This document shows, one piece after another, positions 45,330 to 51,845 of a stretch of DNA of 64,000 nucleotides; the first letter of the stretch is position 1, and every line of letters begins with the position of its first letter. The stretch is from Myxococcus hansupus (lineage in GTDB: Bacteria; Myxococcota; Myxococcia; Myxococcales; Myxococcaceae), in contig NZ_CP012109.1 in NCBI RefSeq assembly GCF_000280925.3, positions 3,368,501-3,432,500 of the forward strand, given 5' to 3'. The position numbers and the translations under genes were made by a program. The notes under the pieces are model-generated. The model was not told where the DNA came from, did no database searches, and worked only from the letters and a program-made list of their open reading frames with translations.

Positions 45330-46796
45330 TCACCCGACTGCCTTCCTTCGGACGCGCTTGAGCTTCACCGGTGGGTCGTCCGGCCGCCCCCAGCGCTCCA
45401 GGTAGGGTGCCAGGTCATACTTGTCCGCCGTGCGGGCCGAGCTCATGGGCCGCACCTTGCCCAGCACCTTCCGCTCCTGGAAGGGCCGGTCGTGCAGGCC
45501 CAGCACCCACATGAAGTTGGCGACGCTGGCCGGGTCCCTGCCGTCCACCGCGTACTTGTCATTGAGGAACGCGATGCGTTGCAGCGCCACCTTGGGGGAC
45601 GGGCTCCACTCCAGGAGCTTCTTGCCCCAGAGCATGCGCAGGTAGTTGTGGATGCGGCCTCGCTCCATCAGCTCGCGCTGGGCCGCGTTCCACAGGCCAT
45701 CCTCGGTGCGCGCCGTCTCCAATTGCTTCATCGAGTAGCGATGCTCGCGCGCGTCCTTCTGATGCTTCGTGAGCGATTCGCGAGCCCATGGCGGCAAGGA
45801 GGCCACGGAGAGCTGCTGGGGGCCCGGCGTGTGGTAGCAGTAGTTGAAGCCCAGCTCGCGGCGGACGAGCAGCTCCTCGATGAAGCTCTGGACGGAAGGG
45901 TCCTTCGCGCCGCGAGCCTTGATGGCGGCGCGCGCGGCCTCTCCGGGGAAGAGGTTGCCCCAGTGGAAGAAGGGGGACAGCCCGGAGGACTGCGCGAGGC
46001 CCGGGTCGTTCCGGCCGGTGTCGTAGCTCTCCAGGTTGCGGCGCACGAAGTCACGCATGGCCTTGAGGCCGGCCTTGCGTCCGCCTCGCTCGGAGATGGG
46101 GGCCACGGCGTGGTCCAGGTCGAAGGTGTGCAGGGCCTCGCGGGCCTCGTGTGCGTCAGCCGTGTCGAAGTCCGGTGACAGCTTGCGCCCGGCCGCGGCG
46201 GCCTTCACGTCGCGGGACGGGACGGTGCGCTCCAGGTACTCGGGCCACAGCTTCTTCAACTTGGGCCGCAGCGTGTACGCGCCAATCTGCCGCGTGGCGA
46301 TGCGTTGCATGGGCACCACGCACGAGGCGTCCACCGCGAACAGCGGCACGTCCAGCGCCTTGGCCGCGCCGCGGAGGTGGCCTGGGATGATGAACGTGGG
46401 GAACAGGTCCGAGACGACGGCGGCGGCGCGGCGGCCCAGCTCGGCCAACCGGGGGCGGTGCTCCTTCGTCGTGCGGGGCAGCTCCAACCAGTAGGGCAGG
46501 CCGCGCGCGGCGCAGTCCGTGGCCATGTCCATCATCCCCTCCAGGGCCCAGGCATGGAGCCGGTCCGAGGCGTAGGGGTAGTCCGGGCGGATGGCCTGAT
46601 AGACGACGACGGGGAGCCCAAGCTGGTTGCCCAGTCCGATGGCGGCGTCGAGCGCGTGGTTCTGCTCGGCGCGATGGTTCACCATGCACCAGTACAGGAC
46701 GAACTCACGGCGGCCGGAGGGAAGGGGGATGTCCTTGACCACCTGGACACGGGACGAGTCGACGCCGAGCTCTGACCACGAGAAGCCTTCAGGCAT
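45330..46796 (-). CDS. phr: Class II CPD photolyase
   Basis: A 488-aa deoxyribodipyrimidine photolyase that splits cyclobutane dimers using FADH- and blue light. N-terminal Rossmann antenna domain (FVLYWCMVNHRAEQNHALDAA, typical of class II); C-terminal FAD domain with RNLESYDTGRNDPG, SFIEELLVRRELGFNYC, RGRIHNYLRMLWGKKLLEWS, NDKYAVDGRDPASVANFMWVLGLHDRPF and a basic tail. This is the animal/archaeal-like class II type reported for M. xanthus. It is encoded close to frz there as well. Its start is 158 bp from the divergent next gene. Confidence 0.95.
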   Translation of the reverse strand: MPEGFSWSELGVDSSRVQVVKDIPLPSGRREFVLYWCMVNHRAEQNHALDAAIGLGNQLGLPVVVYQAIRPDYPYASDRLHAWALEGMMDMATDCAARGLPYWLELPRTTKEHRPRLAELGRRAAAVVSDLFPTFIIPGHLRGAAKALDVPLFAVDASCVVPMQRIATRQIGAYTLRPKLKKLWPEYLERTVPSRDVKAAAAGRKLSPDFDTADAHEAREALHTFDLDHAVAPISERGGRKAGLKAMRDFVRRNLESYDTGRNDPGLAQSSGLSPFFHWGNLFPGEAARAAIKARGAKDPSVQSFIEELLVRRELGFNYCYHTPGPQQLSVASLPPWARESLTKHQKDAREHRYSMKQLETARTEDGLWNAAQRELMERGRIHNYLRMLWGKKLLEWSPSPKVALQRIAFLNDKYAVDGRDPASVANFMWVLGLHDRPFQERKVLGKVRPMSSARTADKYDLAPYLERWGRPDDPPVKLKRVRRKAVG

Positions 46797-46954
46797 GGTG
46801 ACCCACTGATACGCGAGCCGCGTTCGCGCCGCGGAAGAAAAGAAGTGCGTGGCTGTGAACGACCCCTGGCGGAAGTCGACTGGCGCTCCAAATTACGCCA
46901 CCGGAGGACGGGTTGTGGTTTTCTGCCTCCAGGCCGGACCGAAGGAGTCCTTGC

Positions 46955-48403
46955 GTGTCACTTCTGAGAAGCTGGAGCAGCCTTCCCCTCACCGTCCTCG
47001 CTCTCGCGCTGGTCCTTCCGGAGTCCGTGAAGGCGCAGGCCGGCGGAACCTATCCATCCCCCGCGGATGCGCAGCCGCCGTCCGCTCCGGCGGGTTACGC
47101 GGCGCCGCCGCAGCCCACGTATCGCCAGACAGGGACGGGCGAGCAGCCCGCGGACCCGTACGCGCAGCCTCCCGCGCAGCAGCCGGTGGATTCGTACGCG
47201 CAGCCGCCGTCGCAGCAGCCGGTGGATTCGTACGCACAGCCGCCGTCGCAGCAGCCCGCGGACCCGTATGCGCAGCCGCCGTCGCAGCAGCCCGCGGACC
47301 CGTATGCACAGCCGCCGTCGCAGCAGTCGGCGGACCCGTACGCGCAGCCTCCCTCGCAGCAGCCGGCGGACCCGTATGCGCGGCCGCAGCAGGGGACGTA
47401 CCCGCCCGAGCAGAATGGCTATCCGTCTCCGGACCGCTCATCGACGGTGAGCGACGCGCCGACGATGCCTCCGGACGAGGACTCGCTGCGGACGCGGCCG
47501 CAGTCGCCGCTGACGCCGGACGGGCGTGCCACGGCCAAGGCCTCCGCGGCCGCGCCTCCCATGGAGGACACCGGGGTGATTCTGGACGGCCGTCCGCGAC
47601 AGGGCCCGTTCCTGTCCGGCCCGGGCAGCTTCACCTTCATCGTGCACCACACGACGCTGGGCGCGCTGGGCGGGTTCTTCACGCAGGCGTTCGCCAGTGA
47701 CTTCAACTTCGACAAGAGCTCGCGCGAGGCGATGCTCGCGGGCACGCTCATTGGCGCGGGCCTGGGCTTCGGTGCCTCGTCGTGGTGGCAGTTCAACAAC
47801 TGGGTGGACCGGCCCATGTCCACCTTCAGCATCGCGAACTCGGTGGTGGGCGGCATGTTCACCGCGGGCCTGATGGACCTGTTCACCCAGGACGCGGGCG
47901 TCCTGACGTGGTCCGCCTTCCTGGGCGCCGAACTGGGTGCGTGGCTCACGGCGGGCATTGGTGGTGGCCAGATGCCGTTGAACGATGGGTTGCTCATCTC
48001 CTCGGGCGCGGGCTGGGGCGCCGCGTACTCGGCCCTGTTGCTGGCCATCATCCACTTCTCGGGGACGCCGGTGTCCGGCAAGACGTGGCGCGACACGTTG
48101 CTGCTGGCGCCGGGCATCGGCGCGGGAGCGCTGGCCCTGGCCACCATGCGTTACAACCCGACGCCGACCCAAATCGTCCGAGCAAACATCTTCGGCGGCG
48201 GTGTGGGCGCGGTGGTGCTGCTCATCTCCGGCCTGGTGCTGGGCGGTTTTGATCAGTCCACGCCGTACGTCCTGTCCTTCCTGGGCTCCGCGGGCGCCAT
48301 CACCACGGTGAGCCTGCTGTGGGAGGAGAGCGTGGACCGCTCCGCGCTGAAGATGTCTGGCCGCAAGGAGAAGGAGCGGCCTTACACGAACGTCTGGTGG
48401 TAG
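46955..48403 (+). CDS. Exported/membrane protein with Pro-Gln-rich tandem repeats and C-terminal TM domain
   Basis: A 482-aa protein. GTG 46955 is chosen: GGAG lies 7 bases upstream and the frame opens a signal peptide (LLRSWSSLPLTVLALALVLPESVKAQA). Residues about 30-165 are a Pro/Gln/Tyr-rich low-complexity region with a 12-residue repeat. Residues about 215-470 are Gly/Ala-rich with six or so hydrophobic stretches (GALGGFFTQAFA, GLGFGASSWWQ, AYSALLLAIIHFS, GGGVGAVVLLISGLVLGG) and could be helical membrane segments. No family recognised. Probably cell-envelope. Confidence 0.6.
   Translation: MSLLRSWSSLPLTVLALALVLPESVKAQAGGTYPSPADAQPPSAPAGYAAPPQPTYRQTGTGEQPADPYAQPPAQQPVDSYAQPPSQQPVDSYAQPPSQQPADPYAQPPSQQPADPYAQPPSQQSADPYAQPPSQQPADPYARPQQGTYPPEQNGYPSPDRSSTVSDAPTMPPDEDSLRTRPQSPLTPDGRATAKASAAAPPMEDTGVILDGRPRQGPFLSGPGSFTFIVHHTTLGALGGFFTQAFASDFNFDKSSREAMLAGTLIGAGLGFGASSWWQFNNWVDRPMSTFSIANSVVGGMFTAGLMDLFTQDAGVLTWSAFLGAELGAWLTAGIGGGQMPLNDGLLISSGAGWGAAYSALLLAIIHFSGTPVSGKTWRDTLLLAPGIGAGALALATMRYNPTPTQIVRANIFGGGVGAVVLLISGLVLGGFDQSTPYVLSFLGSAGAITTVSLLWEESVDRSALKMSGRKEKERPYTNVWW
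47147..47392 (+). repeat. 36-bp tandem coding repeat (12-aa unit P-(A/V)-D-(P/S)-Y-A-Q-P-P-(A/S)-Q-Q)
   Basis: Six full contiguous 36-bp units and a truncated seventh, all in frame, encode the consensus PADPYAQPPSQQ. Units 2-3 share VDS, the others ADP; unit 6 begins with S. Contiguous and in frame, without spacers, so it is a coding repeat that may slip in copy number. Confidence 0.9.
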
Positions 48404-48471
48404 ACGCGCTCTGAAGCGGCCTGGCGAGCGCCATGGCACGGCGGGGCAGGAGGCACCACCTTCCCCCCGAC

Positions 48472-49617
48472 ATGGCGCGCGTCAATCCCTTTACGGCCCT
48501 TCTCGCCCCTCTGGAGTCCTCGCTGGAGCCCAGCGGCTACGTGCCGCGTGGCAACGCGGTGCCCCAGCCATCGCATGTCCGCCCGTTGCTGGAGGCCGCC
48601 AATCCCTCGGCCGAGCTGCGGCGCTTGCGCGACTCGGGCACGTTGCTGAGAGACCCCCGGCCCGCGATGTACCTGGTGGAAATCCAGGGGCCCGCCGGGA
48701 AGCTGGGCGGGCCGCCGGTGCGCTTCCTCTTGTGTGCCCTCAATCCGAATGGGGGCACGTCCCTGGAGCACGACCCGTACCGCCCTCGGGCGTGGGAGGC
48801 CGAGCCCGCCGTCACGCTCACCGCGGACGACCACGGCGTGCTGCGAGGTCTGCTCGCGGAGGTTTCGGAGCGGGCCGTCGTCATGTGGCAGGGGCAGTTC
48901 GGACAGAACACCCTGTGCCTGCGGCGCATCGAGCCTTCGCCCGTGTCGAAGCGAATCCAGGCCGTGCTGGATGAGGCACCCATGCGCCCGCTGGCCGCGC
49001 TGGACGAGCGAGGCCCCACGCTGGCGGCCGTCGTCCCGCTGTCCGACCCCGGCCTGGAGCTGCTGCCCATCCACCGCGCGCTCAAGGGCGTGGAGACCTT
49101 CAAGGAGGAGACGTTCCTCACGCTGGTGACGGCGTATGCGCGCGTCTACGAACTGGACGAGCCGCTGAACACGCCCCGGGGCCTGTCGGTGGCGCGCGAG
49201 CGGCTGGCCACGCTCATCACCGGGCACCACGCGGTGCTGCTGGTGCTTCCGGGCGGCCGAGGCCGCATCCTCCGGTTCCGTCAGGGCCTGGACCTGGCGC
49301 ACCTGAAGGGCGCGCCGCGCAATCCCACGCTGCGGAGCCTGGACCTCGCGTTGCTCAACGCGTTGGTGTTGCGGACGGTGCTGGGCATCAAGGACCCGGA
49401 GGCGCCGGGGCACTCGCAGGTGTTCCCCGTGCAGGGGCTGGCGTCGCTGGTGGAGGGCGTCGAGTCGGGCATGTTCCAGGCGGGCTTCGCGCTCAATCCA
49501 CCTCCGCTGTGGGAGGTGCGCGCGGTGATGGAAGCCCAGGCCACGCTGCCGCCGAGCACCCTGCGAGTCGAACCCTTGCCACCCGCGGGGCTGCTCTTCA
49601 TGGACCGGGAAGCCTGA
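48472..49617 (+). CDS. DUF1015-family protein (SerK-like), divergent
   Basis: A 381-aa protein from ATG 48472 (MARVNPFTALLAP); an ATG at 48433 would add 13 residues and neither has a good binding site. It follows the DUF1015 layout: an N-terminal NPFTALLAPLE-type opening, YLVEIQG and the C-terminal LASLVEGVESGMFQAGFALNPPPLWEVRAVMEA, which matches the family's G-x-x-x-A-F-x-L-N-P-T block. The family includes an ATP/ADP-dependent L-serine kinase. The D-G-H-H-R-Y-E-T catalytic motif cannot be found here, so it may not be an active kinase. Confidence 0.65.
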   Translation: MARVNPFTALLAPLESSLEPSGYVPRGNAVPQPSHVRPLLEAANPSAELRRLRDSGTLLRDPRPAMYLVEIQGPAGKLGGPPVRFLLCALNPNGGTSLEHDPYRPRAWEAEPAVTLTADDHGVLRGLLAEVSERAVVMWQGQFGQNTLCLRRIEPSPVSKRIQAVLDEAPMRPLAALDERGPTLAAVVPLSDPGLELLPIHRALKGVETFKEETFLTLVTAYARVYELDEPLNTPRGLSVARERLATLITGHHAVLLVLPGGRGRILRFRQGLDLAHLKGAPRNPTLRSLDLALLNALVLRTVLGIKDPEAPGHSQVFPVQGLASLVEGVESGMFQAGFALNPPPLWEVRAVMEAQATLPPSTLRVEPLPPAGLLFMDREA

Positions 49618-49724
49618 GACCTGGCGGCCTGGAGTTGCAGCCGCCTCTGGTGCTGCACGCGAACGCCACGCCGGGCTTCACGGACGAAGTGAACGCGATG
49701 CCGGCGTGAGGCCGCGGGTTCCCG

Positions 49725-50525
49725 TCATGCGATGGTCGGAACGACGCCGCCGTCGGCGCGCAGCGCGGCGCCGTTGGTCGCCGATGACAAAGGGCTTGCG
49801 ACGAAGGCCACGAGCGCCGCGATCTCCTCTGCCTCGATGACGCGCTGGAGCAGGGACGTCGGGCGTTCCTTCTTGAAGAACTCGGCCTCGATTTCGGCCA
49901 TGGGGGCGTTCGGGTTCGATGCCACGCTCTTGAAGAAGTCGCCAATGCCCTCGGAGCGGGTCGTGCCTGGAAGCACGGCGTTGACGGTGACGCGGGTGCC
50001 CTTCGTCGTCGCGGCGAGCCCTCGGGAAATCGAGAGCTGGGCGGACTTCGTCATGCCGTAGTGAATCATGTCCGGAGGAATGACGAGCGCGGAGTCACTG
50101 GCGATGAAGATGATGCGTCCCCAATTCCGCTTCATCATTCCCGGCAGGTACTGACGCGCCAGCCGGGCGCCGCTCAGGACGTTCACCTCGAAGAATTTTC
50201 GCCAGTCCTCGTCGCTGACATCGCCGAAGGCCTTGGACTCGTAGATGCCAAGGTTGTTGACGAGGATGTCCACGTCGGGAAGCTCGCGAGCGAGGAGGGT
50301 GGCCCCGGCCGCGTCGGCCGGGTTCGCCAGGACCGTCCGCACGCGTGCTGCCGTACCGGGATGGGCCCGTTCGATGTGCGCGACCGCCGCATCCAGCTTC
50401 TCCCGTGAGCGCCCGGGAATCACCACGTGGGCGCCTTCCGCGGCCAGCCGCGCCGCGATGGCCAGGCCGATGCCTGCGGTGCTTCCCGTCACCAGTGCGG
50501 TTCTTCCGTCGAGTTGTAGATCCAT
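49725..50525 (-). CDS. Short-chain dehydrogenase/reductase (SDR)
   Basis: A 266-aa classical SDR. NAD(P) loop TGSTAGIGLA (about 13-22), VILVNNLGIY (NNAG-type), catalytic Ser in IASDSALV, and Y-x-x-x-K as YGMTK (about 155-159). The R-rich segment GRSREKL after beta2 points to NADPH. Substrate unknown. Divergent from the LysR gene over 125 bp with palindromes in the gap; probable target of that regulator. Confidence 0.9.
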   Translation of the reverse strand: MDLQLDGRTALVTGSTAGIGLAIAARLAAEGAHVVIPGRSREKLDAAVAHIERAHPGTAARVRTVLANPADAAGATLLARELPDVDILVNNLGIYESKAFGDVSDEDWRKFFEVNVLSGARLARQYLPGMMKRNWGRIIFIASDSALVIPPDMIHYGMTKSAQLSISRGLAATTKGTRVTVNAVLPGTTRSEGIGDFFKSVASNPNAPMAEIEAEFFKKERPTSLLQRVIEAEEIAALVAFVASPLSSATNGAALRADGGVVPTIA

Positions 50526-50550
50526 GTCCCGTCTCCAGACGCCCGTGGGC

Positions 50551-50576
50551 TTCAGCCGAGTGAACGCTGGGGTTCA
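50551..50576. promoter_or_regulatory. LysR-type operator candidate before the SDR gene
   Basis: TTCA-N6-TGAA (50551-50564, including a T-N11-A) overlaps TGAAC-N6-GTTCA (50561-50576). The three alternating half-sites are the pattern expected for a LysR-type regulator. It is 26 bp upstream of the SDR ATG and 75 bp before the regulator. Found by symmetry. Confidence 0.45.
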
Positions 50577-50626
50577 TTTAGTGGCGAGCGCCTTGAGCGG
50601 AAACGTCCAGAATGTCAAAGTGCCTG

Positions 50627-50639
50627 TGAATCAAATTCA
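50627..50639. promoter_or_regulatory. Inverted repeat TGAAT-N3-ATTCA before the LysR gene
   Basis: TGAAT (50627-50631) and ATTCA (50635-50639) flank CAA, 11 bp before GTG 50651. It lies just upstream of the AGAGG binding site. An autoregulatory operator is plausible. Confidence 0.35.
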
Positions 50640-50650
50640 AAGAGGTCTCG

Positions 50651-51559
50651 GTGGACCACCGCGCGGGTGAGATGGCTGTCTTCGTGGCCACGGCTGACAG
50701 TGGGAGCTTCTCGGCGGCGGGGAGGAAGCTGGGGTTGACGCCCTCGGCGGTCAGCAAGCTCGTTGCTCGCATCGAGGACCGGCTGGGCACTTCGCTGCTG
50801 CTGCGTTCGACGCGCGCGCTGCAACTGACGCCAGAGGGAGCGCTCTATCTGGAGCGGGCGCGGCGCATCCTCGCGGAGATTGATGACGCGGAGAGCCTGG
50901 TGACGACAGGCAACGTGGTGCCACGTGGGCTGTTGCGGGTGAATACGTCGGTGGCGTTTGGCGAAGTCCATCTGTTGCCGCTCGTGCCCCGGTTCCTGGC
51001 CTTGTATCCGCAGGTCGAGCTCGACGTTTCGCTGACGGACACGGTGATCGACCTGATGGACCAGCGCACGGATGTCGCCATCCGGACGGGGCCACTGCGG
51101 GACTCCACGCTCAAGGCGCGGAAGCTGCTCGAGAGCCGGCGCGTCATCGTGGCGTCGCCCGGCTATCTCAAGGCGCATGGGCTCCCCAGGCGTCCGGAGG
51201 ACCTGTCCCAACACAACTGCCTGAGGTTCAACTTCCGGCGGCCCACGGACGAGTGGCCCTTCAGGGACCCCGCGAGTGGTGAGGCGTACGCGTTGCCCGT
51301 GTCAGGCAACGTCCACGGCAACAGCGGTGTCATGCTGCGCCAGCTCGTCCTGGAAGGCGTGGGCCTGGCGCGGCTTGGCGGCTATCACGTCCAGCCGGAC
51401 ATCGCCTCCGGCAGGTTGGTTGCTGTGCTGGAGCGATACAGCGCGGGAGACATCGAACTCATCCACGCCGTGCACATTGGCCATGAGCACCTGGCGACGC
51501 GTGTCCGGACCTTCATCGACTTCCTCGTCGAGTCGCTCAAGGGCCGCGCTGTCCGCTGA
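50651..51559 (+). CDS. LysR-family transcriptional regulator
   Basis: A 302-aa LTTR from GTG 50651. HTH at about 8-40 (FVATADSGSFSAAGRKLGLTPSAVSKLVARIEDRLGTSLL), followed by linker helix and an effector domain from residue about 90 (RGLLRVNTSVAFGEVHLLPLVPRFLALYPQVELDVSL; VHIGHEHLATRVRTFIDFL at the end). The subgroup resembles aromatic/xenobiotic-responsive LTTRs. It is divergent from the SDR gene, the classic LTTR-target arrangement. Confidence 0.93.
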   Translation: MDHRAGEMAVFVATADSGSFSAAGRKLGLTPSAVSKLVARIEDRLGTSLLLRSTRALQLTPEGALYLERARRILAEIDDAESLVTTGNVVPRGLLRVNTSVAFGEVHLLPLVPRFLALYPQVELDVSLTDTVIDLMDQRTDVAIRTGPLRDSTLKARKLLESRRVIVASPGYLKAHGLPRRPEDLSQHNCLRFNFRRPTDEWPFRDPASGEAYALPVSGNVHGNSGVMLRQLVLEGVGLARLGGYHVQPDIASGRLVAVLERYSAGDIELIHAVHIGHEHLATRVRTFIDFLVESLKGRAVR

Positions 51560-51620
51560 AGCTGCGCCGGGGCGGGCTCCCCGGCGCGCTCGTTTTCCTC
51601 CGCGCGGGCAACGGGCCTCG

Positions 51621-51737
51621 TTACAGACAGTCGGAGACGCACGCGTCCATGCACGTGGGGTTGTTGGTGCCACACTGTTGACGACAGACTTTGTTGCAGA
51701 AGCAGACCGGGTTGTCTTCGCAGGCTTGGGCGCTCAC
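51621..51737 (-). pseudogene. Small cysteine-rich ORF, possibly the remnant of a secreted peptide gene
   Basis: Between 51560 and 51845 no ordinary gene is evident, but on the minus strand GTG 51737 opens 38 codons to TAA (51621-51623). Eight Cys occur in the last 33 residues (pattern C-x5-C-x-C-x3-C-x3-C-x6-C-x3-C-x3-C, with CNKVCRQQC and CMDACVSDC). An upstream stop codon in the same frame blocks a longer N-terminus, and no signal peptide can be read, so it may be a remnant of a lipoprotein-like gene. Real translation is not demonstrated. Confidence 0.3.
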
Positions 51738-51845
51738 GTTTGAGTCAGGCGCGCCTCCTGGTGGGTGCTCGCCCGACGGGTGGGCGGCGAAGATGGTTCA
51801 GGGAGGTCGGGCAGGAGACATTGCAATGGCTGGGATTGGCTGCCT

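Noticed and set aside
47147-47392. CRISPR-like array with 36-bp periodicity
   Set aside because: Units are contiguous without spacers and stay in frame in a protein-coding gene; no cas gene is nearby.
16146-51737. Link between the MNIO enzyme and the Cys-rich mini-ORF as enzyme and substrate
   Set aside because: They lie about 34 kb apart with no shared motif or operon; the idea is only suggested by MNIO biology.
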